Assembly (NCBI GenBank): GCA_046351215.1
Contig: JAXLYX010000018.1
Location: 87,955-151,954 of the forward strand
Direction: 5' to 3'
Length of the DNA stretch: 64,000 nucleotides
Source of the DNA: JAXLYX01 sp046351215
GTDB taxonomy: Bacteria; Myxococcota_A; Polyangia; Polyangiales; Houyiibacteriaceae
Shown: one piece after another, positions 43,677 to 52,057 of the stretch
How the letters are laid out: every line of letters begins with the position of its first letter
Position numbering within the stretch: position 1 is the stretch's first letter
Program-made: the position numbers and the translations under genes
Notes under the pieces: generated by a model
Seen by the model: only the letters and a program-made list of their open reading frames with translations
What the model was told of the DNA's origin: nothing
Database searches by the model: none

Positions 43677-45113
43677 ATGCGGAAACCTCCCTCGTTCGGC
43701 TGGCTCGCCCTCGGCATCCTCCTCGTCACCCTCGGGGAGCTGCGCTTCGGCATCGGTCCCCTCGCCATCCTCGCGCCGATCCCCTTCCTCGTCTTCGCGC
43801 GACGCTCGACCGCGAAGCGCGCGGCGTGGGTGCTGCCCGCCTACGTGCTCGGCTGGACGCTCGCGACGGCGAAGATCTGCACGGCGCCGCTGCCGCTCGT
43901 CGCCGCGCTCGGCTACGGCATCCCCCTCGGCCTCGGCCGAGCCCTCGCCGTGCTCGTCCATCGCGCGCTCGCGCCGCGTCTGCCGGAGCGCGTCGCGTTC
44001 CTCCCCTTCCCGGTGGCGCTCGTCCTGCTCGACTTCGTCCAGCATGCGGCGACGCCCTTCGCGAGCTGGGCCGCGGGGGCGTACGCGGTGCTCGAGTCGC
44101 TGCCCTTGCAGCAGCTCGTCGCGTTCACGGGCCTCGAGGGGCTCTCCTTCCTGCTCTACGTGCTCACGGCGCTCGCGGCCGAGCTCCTGCTCGCCACGGA
44201 TCGGGAGGCCGCGTGGAAGAGGCTCGCGGTCGGCGCCCTCGCCATCGCCGTCGTCGCCTGCCTCGGCGAGGTGAGGCTGTCCCTGACCGCGGAGCACACG
44301 GGCCCCACGGTGCGGGTCGCGGCGATCGACACGCTCGCGACGTTCGGGGGCCTTCCCCTTCCGACGGACGCGGAGGTCGAGCGCGTCGACGCGGCGCTCG
44401 CGGAGCGCACCCGTCGGGCGGCGGCCGCCGGGGCGGAGCTCGTCGTATGGACCGAGGCCAGCAGCCTCGTCGTGCGCGAACGCGAGCCGAGCTTCCAATC
44501 CTTCGTCGCGGGACTCGCACGCGAGACGCATGCGTACGTCGTCGCCGGCTACATCCTGCCGACGTCGCTCGAGCCGCTGCACTACGAGAACGTCTACGTC
44601 GTCGCCTCGCCGGAAGGTCGCATCGTCCAGCGCCAGGCGAAGCGCCAGCCCGTGCCGGGCGAGCCCGCCGATCGGGGGGCGCCGGCGCCCGCCGTCGTCC
44701 GAACACCGTTCGGCGCCCTCGCCGGTGCGATCTGCTACGACTACGACTTCCCTCGCCTCGCGCTCGATCACGGCGAACGCGGCGTCGACCTGGTCGCGCT
44801 CCCGTCGTCCGACTGGCGGGGCATCGATCCGATCCACACGCGCATGGCCGCGTACCGCGCGATCGAGAACGGCCATTCGATCGTCCGGGCCGCCCGCTTC
44901 GGACTGCACGGGATCGTCGATCCGTACGGTCGCATGCGCGCGATGCACAGCGCCTTCGAGCCGGGCGACGGGATCCTGCTCGCCGAGGTGCCGAGGCACG
45001 GCGTGCGCACGTGGCATTCCGTGCTCGGCGACTCGGGGATGGTCGTCTTCCTCGGGCTCTTCCTCGCGCTCGTCGCTCGGGCGCTCGCGCGTCGCGAGAC
45101 CGCGAGCCCCTAG
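43677..45113 (+). CDS. Apolipoprotein N-acyltransferase-like protein
   Basis: The 478-residue protein has about seven membrane helices (1-200) followed by a nitrilase-type domain. The catalytic triad is Glu260 (VVWTEAS), Lys322 and Cys353 (GAICYDYDFP, against CYE in Lnt). A final hydrophobic helix lies near 460. Lnt adds the third acyl chain to lipoproteins in the inner membrane. It differs from canonical Lnt in the triad neighbourhood, so a related acyltransferase is possible. It lies next to the TetR gene and shares its operator-like sequence. Overlaps the stop of the next, convergent gene by 4 bp. Confidence 0.8.
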   Translation: MRKPPSFGWLALGILLVTLGELRFGIGPLAILAPIPFLVFARRSTAKRAAWVLPAYVLGWTLATAKICTAPLPLVAALGYGIPLGLGRALAVLVHRALAPRLPERVAFLPFPVALVLLDFVQHAATPFASWAAGAYAVLESLPLQQLVAFTGLEGLSFLLYVLTALAAELLLATDREAAWKRLAVGALAIAVVACLGEVRLSLTAEHTGPTVRVAAIDTLATFGGLPLPTDAEVERVDAALAERTRRAAAAGAELVVWTEASSLVVREREPSFQSFVAGLARETHAYVVAGYILPTSLEPLHYENVYVVASPEGRIVQRQAKRQPVPGEPADRGAPAPAVVRTPFGALAGAICYDYDFPRLALDHGERGVDLVALPSSDWRGIDPIHTRMAAYRAIENGHSIVRAARFGLHGIVDPYGRMRAMHSAFEPGDGILLAEVPRHGVRTWHSVLGDSGMVVFLGLFLALVARALARRETASP

Positions 45114-46087
45114 CGGCGCCCTCCGTCTCCACACACCGCGCGGAGCCGCTCGACGATCCGCTCCGCGTGGCTCCCGAGCCAGTAGACGCGCCCGCATCCG
45201 TCGCATACCCGGACCTCGTCGTGTCCGTCGCGCACGTCCTCGGGGACCGCCTCCCCGACCTCGGAGGGAGGCTTGCGCACGAGCCGTCCGTTGCAGCGCG
45301 AGCAGCGCGTGAAGACGCGCTCCGGATCGAAGGGCAGGTCGAAGGCTCGGACCACCTCGACGAGCTGGTCCGAGGTGTCCTCCGCGACGACGAAGTGGAT
45401 GCGCGCGGACTTGGCCGCGGCGAGCCCGCGGTCGCGCGTGAGGATGACACGTCCCTCCTCCCGCGCCGTGCGCAGGAGCCACGTGTCGGGCTGGCCCCAC
45501 GCATGACGCGTGTCGTAGCCGAGGAGACGGAGCCAGCTCCCGAGGCGGATCACCATCTGGTCCGCGAGGAAGCGGAGCTCGCTCGGAGTCTGGGGGAGCG
45601 AGCCTTCCTGGCGATCGACGCCCAGGACCGTCTCGTGGAAGAGCAGCGCCGTCCCGTCGCGGATCTCGACGCCGAGGACGACGTCCGGCGCGTGCAGGTC
45701 GACCCGCGTCCCCGGCAAGGCCTCGAGGACGACCCCCCCGAGGCGGGCCGCGAGCGCCATCGACGACTCGGGGGCGCCGCGCGGCCGGCGCACGCGAACG
45801 ACGAAGCTGCGGTCCGGCGAGAGTGCCTCGCGCGCGAGCGTCCGCACCGCCTGTTCGAGCTCCTCGAGCGGAGCCCGTCGGCAGGGCGAGAAGGTGCCGA
45901 CTCCGTGGATCGCGGCGAGCGCCTGCCGGAGGTCGCGCTCCGACTCGACGATCAACCGTCCGGTGCCCTCCTCGATCCGCGCCTCCGGATCGGCGCGGAG
46001 GATCGCCGAGCGCAGGTCCTCGCGCTGCCCGCGGCGCGTCGACTGGGCGTCGCGGCCGATCTCCGCGTGGCGCACGAGGTAGAGCAT
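45110..46087 (-). CDS. THUMP domain fused to Mut7-C PIN-type RNase
   Basis: The 325-residue protein has two parts. Residues 1-165 align end to end with the THUMP region of ThiI: an LVRHAEIGRDAQSTRRG start, a middle GVGTFSPCRRAPLEEL strand-helix, and FVVRVRRPRG ... APDVVLGVEIRDGTALL. Residues 171-325 are a Mut7-C (DUF82) domain: RFLADQMVIRLGSWLRLLGYD with Asp176, VILTRDRGLA with Asp219, Asp240, and a zinc ribbon with Cys262, Cys265, Cys295 and Cys298 ending YWLGSH. THUMP binds the tRNA acceptor end and Mut7-C is a PIN-like nuclease, so tRNA processing or cleavage is suggested. ATG 46087 is favoured by TAGCTT 8 nt upstream. Confidence 0.85.
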   Translation of the reverse strand: MLYLVRHAEIGRDAQSTRRGQREDLRSAILRADPEARIEEGTGRLIVESERDLRQALAAIHGVGTFSPCRRAPLEELEQAVRTLAREALSPDRSFVVRVRRPRGAPESSMALAARLGGVVLEALPGTRVDLHAPDVVLGVEIRDGTALLFHETVLGVDRQEGSLPQTPSELRFLADQMVIRLGSWLRLLGYDTRHAWGQPDTWLLRTAREEGRVILTRDRGLAAAKSARIHFVVAEDTSDQLVEVVRAFDLPFDPERVFTRCSRCNGRLVRKPPSEVGEAVPEDVRDGHDEVRVCDGCGRVYWLGSHAERIVERLRAVCGDGGRR

Positions 46088-46101
46088 GCCCCCCGAAGCT
46101 A
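46088..46101 (-). promoter_or_regulatory. Leaderless-type -10 hexamer TAGCTT
   Basis: TAGCTT (minus strand, 46096-46101) is followed by 8 nt and the ATG of the THUMP-Mut7-C gene. Confidence 0.45.
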
Positions 46102-46119
46102 CCATGGGAGCCTCGGGCC

Positions 46120-46794
46120 TCAGGTGGAGAGGTCCGTTTCCTCCCACCGCACGTGCGGCGAGAGGCACCACGAGAGCGCGTGCCGACGTTCGTGGATCAC
46201 GCCCGTGCCCGCGATCGGGTCGAAGCCCTCGGGAGCGGGCGCCTGGCCGAGCTGGATCGAGCGCGCGGCGTTGTGCGCGCAGTAGAAGAGATCCTCGAGC
46301 CGATCGACCTCGGCGTACGAGCGCGCCTCGCCACGTCCCACGAGGTCGTCGACGCCCTTCCCGAGGCCCGGATGGAACTCGTGGAACATCGGAAGGATCA
46401 CGGACGAGGGGATCATCACCCCGTCCGCGCGCGGCTCCGGCCGGAAGCCGAGGACCCACGCGAGCGGCCACATGTTCTCGAGCCGCCAGCCGATCGTCGC
46501 CGAGTGACGCTGGCTCGCCGCGGCCCGGTCGAGCGCGAAGATCGCGCGCTCGGCATCCGTCATGGCGGGCTCGAGGGCGTTGCGCTCGGCGTACGCGCGG
46601 AGGGACGCCTCGGCGACCTCCTCCTCGGTCGCCGTGACCCACGTGAAGACGGCGTCGAGGGCGAAGAAACGACGCGCGATCTCGTCGAGCGGCCGGAGGG
46701 CCTGGTGCGCGTCGCGGGCGGCGGGCAGGCCCTCGGCCACGCGGAAGCCGAAGGCGCGGAGCAGGGCGAGGTTTTCGGTGCGGACGTCGGTCAC
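46120..46794 (-). CDS. DUF4272 family protein
   Basis: The 224-residue soluble protein starts NLALLRAFGFRVAEGLPAARDAHQALRPLDEIARRFFALDAVFTWV and has ATIGWRLENMWPLAWVLGFRPEP, the W-R-x-E-a-l-w-x-L-x-W-A-L block of DUF4272. The C-terminal half carries SYAEVDRLEDLFYCAHNAARS. Its role is unknown. It starts with GTG without a clear ribosome site. It lies 32 bp upstream of the THUMP-Mut7-C gene on the same strand but that gene has its own hexamer. Confidence 0.75.
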   Translation of the reverse strand: MTDVRTENLALLRAFGFRVAEGLPAARDAHQALRPLDEIARRFFALDAVFTWVTATEEEVAEASLRAYAERNALEPAMTDAERAIFALDRAAASQRHSATIGWRLENMWPLAWVLGFRPEPRADGVMIPSSVILPMFHEFHPGLGKGVDDLVGRGEARSYAEVDRLEDLFYCAHNAARSIQLGQAPAPEGFDPIAGTGVIHERRHALSWCLSPHVRWEETDLST

Positions 46795-46973
46795 GGAGGA
46801 TCTCGCGGCGGAGGGCGAGCAAGAGCTGGGCCCCGGCCCCCGGAATGGCGAGCCCCCCTTCGTCGGTTTCCGACGACCCCTTCAGGGATCTTCCCCGGCG
46901 CCCGCCCTCCTTCGAGGGAGGGGCGGACCCCGCTCGACGAGCCCCTCGTGCGCCGGCATGATCCCGGGTCGCA

Positions 46974-48080
46974 GTGGGGCGGAACGTGGGCGACGACAGG
47001 GACACGGTGGAAGCGAAGATCCTCGAGACGCAGACCCTCGACCTGCTCCTGCGCCAGATCCGCAAGGAGTGGGCGCACCTCTGCTGGCTGCACTTCCGCG
47101 AGCGGCTCCGGCCCCCGACCTTCGCCATCGTCGACGCGCGCTCGTTCCTCGCGCGCTGGATCCGCGGGACGCGCACGATCGAGATCTCGGCGCGCTTCGT
47201 CCTGGATCAGCCCTGGGGCTCCGTCGTCGAGGTGCTGAAGCACGAGATGGCGCACCAGTACGTCGACGAGGTGCTCGGCGTGCGCGACGAGACGGCCCAC
47301 GGACCGACCTTCCGCGAGGTCTGCCAGGAGCTCGGCATCGACTCCGGAGCGACCGGTCTCCCGACGGCGGCACCGCCCACGGACGAGCAGGCCAAGGTCC
47401 TCGACCGCATCCGGCGCCTGCTCTCGCTGGCGGGCAGCTCGAATCCGCACGAAGCGGAGACGGCCATGCGCACGGCGCGCAAGCTGATGCTCGAGTACAA
47501 CGTCGAGGAGCTCGCGCATCCCACCACGAGCGGTTACGCGTGGCGCCACCTCGGGAAGCCGACCGGTCGCCGCGAGGAGCACGAGCGCATCCTCGCCTCG
47601 ATCCTCCACGAGCATTTCTTCGTCGAGACGATCGTCGTGCCCGTCTACCGCGTGCAGGAGGGCAAGGCCGGGACGGTGCTCGAGGTGATCGGCTCGGAGA
47701 CCAACGTGGCCCTGGCCGCCTACGTGCACGACTTCCTCCTCCACACCGGCGACGCGCTGTGGCGGGCCCACAAGCGGGAGAAGGGGATCCGCGGCGACAA
47801 GGATCGCCGGACCTTCCTCGCGGGCGTGATGCGGGGCTTCCGCGACAAGCTCGAGACGGAGCGCAAGACCAGCGAGGCGACCGGCCTCGTCTGGGTCGGC
47901 GACCCCGGCCTCGACCGCTTCTTCCGCAAGCGTCATCCGCGGGTCCATCGCGTGAAGTCCACGGGCCGCGAGCGGACGGGCGCCTTCCACGAAGGGCGCG
48001 CGGCCGGGAAGAACATCGTCCTACATCGCCCGCTCGAGCAGGGCGCCGCGGGCGCCGGACCCAAGCTCCTCCGCGGGTAA
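46974..48080 (+). CDS. SprT-like metalloprotease domain fused to DUF2786
   Basis: The 368-residue protein has an N-terminal SprT-like domain (about 10-110) with VEVLKHEMAHQYVDEVLG, the HExxH zinc motif (about 89-93), and a third ligand candidate His in ETAHGPTFREVCQELG. DUF2786 follows: DRIRRLLSLAGSSNPHEAETAMRTARKLMLEYNVEEL (about 145-180), and the long C-terminal part carries two Arg/Lys-rich stretches. It may cut DNA-bound or folded proteins, as SprT-type proteases do. GTG 46974 or 46986 could start. Confidence 0.8.
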   Translation: MGRNVGDDRDTVEAKILETQTLDLLLRQIRKEWAHLCWLHFRERLRPPTFAIVDARSFLARWIRGTRTIEISARFVLDQPWGSVVEVLKHEMAHQYVDEVLGVRDETAHGPTFREVCQELGIDSGATGLPTAAPPTDEQAKVLDRIRRLLSLAGSSNPHEAETAMRTARKLMLEYNVEELAHPTTSGYAWRHLGKPTGRREEHERILASILHEHFFVETIVVPVYRVQEGKAGTVLEVIGSETNVALAAYVHDFLLHTGDALWRAHKREKGIRGDKDRRTFLAGVMRGFRDKLETERKTSEATGLVWVGDPGLDRFFRKRHPRVHRVKSTGRERTGAFHEGRAAGKNIVLHRPLEQGAAGAGPKLLRG

Positions 48081-48170
48081 CGACCCCAGAGGGTCGATCC
48101 GAGGGGGAAATTTCGTGCGAAGGCGCTTCGTACCTACATCGCGCTTTCCCGGTCCGGCCTGTAACACTAC

Positions 48171-49454
48171 ATGCCGCCCGTGCAGCTTCCCGACCTCGAA
48201 CCCCTCAGTCCCCGCCTCATCCGCCCCTACCACCCCTCCGCGGTGACGACGCGCAGTGATCGAGAGGTCGATCCGCGCTCGGTCGGGCTCGAACAGGAGG
48301 ACGTCGAGGCGATCTGGCAGGCCGTCGTGCGCTGCTACGAGGCCCGCATCTATCCGGCGATCGCGATCTGCCTCCGTCGCCGCGGCGAGATCATCCTCGA
48401 CCGATCGATCGGCCACGCGCGCGGCAACGCGCCGGACGACGCCGAGGACGCGCCGAAAGAGCTCGCGACGCCCGACACGCTCTACAACTTCTTCTCGGGC
48501 AGCAAGGCCGTGACGGCGATGCTGGTCCACCTCTGCCACGAGCGCGAGCTGCTCCACGTGGACGAGCCGGTCTCGACGTTCATCCCGGAGTTCGCGCGCA
48601 AGCGGAAGCATCGCATCACGATCCGGGACGTCCTCTGCCACCGCGCCGGCATCCCGCTCGCGCCGAAGGAGGTCCTCGACCTCGACCTGCTCGCGCGACC
48701 GGACGAGATCATCGAGCGGCTCTGCGACCTCGAGCCGATCGCGCAGCCCGGCGGGAACCCCGCGTACCACGCGGTCACGGGCGGCTTCGTTCTCGCCGAG
48801 GTGATCCGCCGCGTCACGGGCCGCGACGTGCAGACCTTCCTGAACGACGAGGTCCGCGCCCCGCTCGGGATGCAGTCCTTCGCGTTCGGGGTGCCGAAGG
48901 AGCGGCTCGGCGATTGCGCCGTGGACGCGGCCACCGGCCCGCTGCCCTTCGGCCCGCACAAATACCTCCTCGAGCGGGCGCTCGGCTTCCCCATGCTCGA
49001 GCTCGTGGCGACCACGAACGACGAGCGCTTCCGGACCGGCGTGGTCCCCGCCGGGAACATCTTCTCGACGCCCGAGGAGATCGGCCGATTCTTCGAGACG
49101 CTGAACTGCGGCGGGACCTACGACGGGAAGCACATCTTCGCCGCACGCACGATCCAGCGCGCGACCGAGCCGCAGATCGCGAACAAGATCGACCGCGTGC
49201 TGATGATGCCCATCGTCTACAGCATGGGCTTCATGCTCGGCCATCCGATCTTCTCGTTCTTCGGGCCCCGCACGCCGAAGGCCTTCGGGCACCTCGGCTT
49301 CATGAACAGCCTCGGTTGGGCCGATCCGGAGCGCGACATCAGCTGCGCGCTGATGACGACGGGCAAGGTGCTGCTCACCTCGCGCCTCGTCTACTGGTTC
49401 GACATCATGCGGACGATCTGCACCCGCATCCCGCGCGATCGCGCCGAGGTCTGA
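48171..49454 (+). CDS. Beta-lactamase-fold serine hydrolase (class C / esterase-like)
   Basis: The 427-residue protein contains YNFFSGSKAVTAML with the SxxK catalytic Ser and Lys, PGGNPAYHAVTGGFVLAEVIRRVTG (Y-H-A replacing YxN), and a C-terminal FGHLGFMNSLGWADPE (H-x-G) loop. It belongs to the class C beta-lactamase/esterase EstB-type family, which cleaves esters, amides or D-peptides. No signal peptide is visible. Antibiotic resistance should not be assumed. TAACAC lies 3 nt upstream of ATG. It is convergent with the acyltransferase gene; a short repeat separates them. Confidence 0.85.
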   Translation: MPPVQLPDLEPLSPRLIRPYHPSAVTTRSDREVDPRSVGLEQEDVEAIWQAVVRCYEARIYPAIAICLRRRGEIILDRSIGHARGNAPDDAEDAPKELATPDTLYNFFSGSKAVTAMLVHLCHERELLHVDEPVSTFIPEFARKRKHRITIRDVLCHRAGIPLAPKEVLDLDLLARPDEIIERLCDLEPIAQPGGNPAYHAVTGGFVLAEVIRRVTGRDVQTFLNDEVRAPLGMQSFAFGVPKERLGDCAVDAATGPLPFGPHKYLLERALGFPMLELVATTNDERFRTGVVPAGNIFSTPEEIGRFFETLNCGGTYDGKHIFAARTIQRATEPQIANKIDRVLMMPIVYSMGFMLGHPIFSFFGPRTPKAFGHLGFMNSLGWADPERDISCALMTTGKVLLTSRLVYWFDIMRTICTRIPRDRAEV

Positions 49455-49464
49455 GGAAGGCTCG

Positions 49465-49484
49465 CGAGCGAGCGAGCGAGCGAG
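49465..49484. repeat. (CGAG)5 microsatellite
   Basis: Five perfect CGAG tetranucleotides lie between two convergent genes, followed by CGCGCG. It is too short to affect either coding frame. Confidence 0.9.
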
Positions 49485-49491
49485 CGCGCGC

Positions 49492-50463
49492 TCAGACGAA
49501 GCGCGAGGTCCCGACCGTGCCGTCGCTCTTCGCGTCGTGGGAGTACTGGTACGGCTCGTCGAGGAGCCCGTCGATGCGATCCATCACGTAGTCGACGAGG
49601 CCCTGGTAGCGGGCCCGGTGACGCGTCTCGCTCTCGCGCTCGAAGGGGCGCGTTCCCGGCGGCACGGAGAAGCGCGCGAGCTCCGAGGGGGGGATGGGAT
49701 CGCCGATGCGGTAGGTGACCCGGCCCGGGCTCGTGAGCGGCGAGCGCTTCGGGTAGATCACGTCGCCTCCACTGCAGCCGATCGGCACGATCGTCGCACC
49801 GAGGTGGAGGGCCATCTGCGCGAGACCGATGTGGCCGCGCGAGAGGCGACGCGAGCGCGTGCCCTGGGGGAAGACCAGGAGGTCGAGCCCGATGCGGAGG
49901 GCCTCCTCGTTCAACTCGACGAACCGCCGCATCATCTGCTGGAAGAGCGCCTCGAGCGCGACTCCGTAGCTCTCCCGGCCCGGATCGAAGCGCCGTCCGA
50001 GCATGTCGCGCGGATGGCCGACCAGGGCTTCGGGCAGGCGCCCCTTCGGAGGCTCGAGGTCGTTCACCGAGTCGCGGAGGATCCGGTACTCCTCCTCGGT
50101 CGGCTTGCGTCCCGTCGCGTTCACGAAGTCACGGGTGAGCAGATAGCCGCGCGAGGGGATCGGGATGTTGTTCGTCGACCGCATGAAGGTCCGCATCACC
50201 GGATGCTCGTAGTTCTTCCCCTTCACCCACGTCGCCGTGTAGCGCGCGAAGCGCCGGTGGAGGTGGTACTGGATGGGCCAGTAGCTGAAGTCGTCCGTGT
50301 GGTTCATCGCGTAGACGACGGGAGTCGACGGGATGCGGTCGTCGCCCTCGACCACGAGCTCGATCTTCCGATAGTCCTGGCGCAGGAAAGCCTCGGCGAT
50401 GAACCGCTGGGCCCAGGGCCGACGGGTGAGACGCGTGGCGTCGAGAAGCGCTTGATCGAGCAT
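49492..50463 (-). CDS. PlsC-like glycerolipid acyltransferase
   Basis: The 323-residue protein acylates a glycerol-type acceptor, probably lysophosphatidate. Motif I is AMNHTDDFSYW, where the usual NHxSxxD Asp at +5 is missing and Asp lies at +2/+3. Motif II/III is intact: DLLVFPQGTRSRRLSRG and ATIVPIGCSGG. There is no membrane helix. The start at 50463 has a purine-rich AAAAAGAGCG upstream; a longer in-frame start is possible. It is divergent from the DUF2786 gene by 133 bp. The altered motif I may mean a different substrate. Confidence 0.75.
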   Translation of the reverse strand: MLDQALLDATRLTRRPWAQRFIAEAFLRQDYRKIELVVEGDDRIPSTPVVYAMNHTDDFSYWPIQYHLHRRFARYTATWVKGKNYEHPVMRTFMRSTNNIPIPSRGYLLTRDFVNATGRKPTEEEYRILRDSVNDLEPPKGRLPEALVGHPRDMLGRRFDPGRESYGVALEALFQQMMRRFVELNEEALRIGLDLLVFPQGTRSRRLSRGHIGLAQMALHLGATIVPIGCSGGDVIYPKRSPLTSPGRVTYRIGDPIPPSELARFSVPPGTRPFERESETRHRARYQGLVDYVMDRIDGLLDEPYQYSHDAKSDGTVGTSRFV

Positions 50464-50596
50464 GACGCGCTCTTTTTCGGCCCCGGACGACGCGGGGTCA
50501 ACCATGAAGCGTCGCCGCGGGTCGATTCCCACAGGCACCTAGTGCTCGCTACACGTGGACGCCGCGCGACCATGCGGTCATGGTTCGGGCGCTCCC

Positions 50597-51364
50597 ATGG
50601 ATCGCGAGAAGCTCCTCGAGCGGATCCGGCGTCTCCTGCGCCTCTCGGAGTCGCCGAACGTCCACGAGGCGGCGAGCGCGGCGGCGCGTGCTCAGGAGCT
50701 CATGGCGCGCCATCGGATCGAGTCGGCGGCGCTCGAGCCGGAAGGCCTCGATCCCGGGATCCGCGACTACCCCGACGAGCCCCTCGACACGTCGAAGCGC
50801 CTCCGGCCCTGGAAGATGCAGCTCGGCGACGCGATCGCCCGCGCGAACGGCTGCCGCGTCTACGTGCTCGAGCGCGGCTCGATGCTCGAGCTCGTGCCCG
50901 TGGGACGCGAGGAGGACGCCGCGCTGGTCCGCGCCCTCTACGGCGAGCTCGTGAAACAGGTCGAATGCCTCACGCGCAAGCACGGCGCGGGAAGGGATCG
51001 GACCTTCTGCAACGGCTTCCGGCTCGGCGTGGTCTCGACGCTGCGGGAAAGGCTCGAGCGGGCGAACGTCGAGGCCGAGCGAGGCCTGCTCGAGGGAGGC
51101 GTCTTCGACGACGAAGCCACGGTCGGCGGCCCGGACTCGGCCCTCGCCCCCGCGGCGCACGCGCTCGCCGTCGCGAAGCTCTCCGCGCGCGAACACGCCG
51201 TCGATCGCTACCTCGAGGAGACGCTCCGCCTCCGGAAGGGAAAGGGGCGCTCGCTCCGCGCGGACGCCGAGGGCTACGAACGGGGCCTGCTCGCGGGACA
51301 CTCCGTCGCCCTGCCCGACGGCTCGAGCCGCGCGCCGGCGCCGAGCGGACGAAGACGCGCGTGA
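50597..51364 (+). CDS. DUF2786 domain protein
   Basis: The 255-residue protein starts with DUF2786: LLERIRRLLRLSESPNVHEAASAAARAQELMARHRIES (about 3-42), closely like the block in the 46974 gene. The middle has WKMQLGDAIARANGCRVYV and DRTFCNGFRLGVVSTLRERLERA, and the C-terminal region is helical with a basic tail. The function is unknown. It has no SprT domain. ATG at 50597 follows the family start; the longer frame has no ribosome site. Confidence 0.8.
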   Translation: MDREKLLERIRRLLRLSESPNVHEAASAAARAQELMARHRIESAALEPEGLDPGIRDYPDEPLDTSKRLRPWKMQLGDAIARANGCRVYVLERGSMLELVPVGREEDAALVRALYGELVKQVECLTRKHGAGRDRTFCNGFRLGVVSTLRERLERANVEAERGLLEGGVFDDEATVGGPDSALAPAAHALAVAKLSAREHAVDRYLEETLRLRKGKGRSLRADAEGYERGLLAGHSVALPDGSSRAPAPSGRRRA

Positions 51365-51383
51365 GCGCGGCGCGGCGCTCCGC

Positions 51384-52043
51384 TCAGCGGTCGACGAGCT
51401 CGTCCGTCTTCCCGAAGAGCGTGAGCAGCGTCGCGAGATCCTCGGCCGACGGCTCGTCCGCCGTCTGGCTCACGTGCAGGAGGACGACGTGCCCTTCGTC
51501 GAGCCTCCGGGCCGCGTAGCCGTGCACGGAGCGCGCGAGCGAGCCGTCGTCGAGGGTCCGCTCGACGCCCGTGAAATGCCCCGCGTGCCCGTTCGGGAGC
51601 TCGACCGGTCCGAGGTCGGTGGCGCCGTGCAGCTCGACCTGGAGCGCGACCTGCAGCGCCAGGTAGGTCCGCTCGTCGAAGGCCTCGTCGGACTCGTGCG
51701 ACGCCACCTCGAGCGAGATGCCGAAGACGACGTCGTCTCCCTGCGCCTCTCCGAAGAAGGGCATCCGCGGATCGCCGGTCGGGCACTCGGCCGACCAGGC
51801 CTCGGGGGTTCCGGGCACCAGCACGCCGTAGCCGCCGGGACCCTCCACGAGGAACGCGGGTTGCCCCTCCAGCTCGAACACGGTGAGCGAGCACGCGCCG
51901 CTCGCATCGCGGTTCAGGATCGGCGTGTACGTCGAGCTCGTCCGGCCCGAGGCCGAGGGCGTGGTGCCCGCGGGGCTCGAATGGGAGCACCCGACGGCGA
52001 GGAAGAGGACGGCGAGCGAGCACGAGAGAGCGAGGCGGATCAT
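51384..52043 (-). CDS. Predicted lipoprotein of unknown function
   Basis: The 219-residue protein has a lipoprotein signal (ALSCSLAVLFLAVG then Cys19), a Ser/Thr-rich linker and a beta-rich mature part with ACSLTVFELEGQPAFLVEGPGGYGVLVP and GHAGHFTGVERTLDDGSLA. I do not recognise the family. It starts 11 nt after the stop of the diguanylate cyclase gene on the same strand but has its own TAGAGT hexamer 8 nt upstream, overlapping that stop codon. Confidence 0.65.
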   Translation of the reverse strand: MIRLALSCSLAVLFLAVGCSHSSPAGTTPSASGRTSSTYTPILNRDASGACSLTVFELEGQPAFLVEGPGGYGVLVPGTPEAWSAECPTGDPRMPFFGEAQGDDVVFGISLEVASHESDEAFDERTYLALQVALQVELHGATDLGPVELPNGHAGHFTGVERTLDDGSLARSVHGYAARRLDEGHVVLLHVSQTADEPSAEDLATLLTLFGKTDELVDR

Positions 52044-52057
52044 CGGCCGCGACTCTA
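52044..52057 (-). promoter_or_regulatory. Leaderless-type -10 hexamer TAGAGT overlapping the upstream stop codon
   Basis: TAGAGT (minus strand, 52052-52057) precedes the lipoprotein ATG by 8 nt; its TAG is the stop codon of the GGDEF gene. Confidence 0.5.

Noticed and set aside
46880..46935. Hairpin-like CCGCCCTCC ... GGGAGGGGCGG in the gap upstream of the SprT gene
   Set aside because: Imperfect stem in GC-rich DNA and no conserved context; expected by chance at this composition.
48171..49454. Interpretation of the serine hydrolase as an antibiotic-resistance beta-lactamase
   Set aside because: The protein has SxxK, but no signal peptide and a YHA in place of YxN; esterase or peptidase action is as likely.
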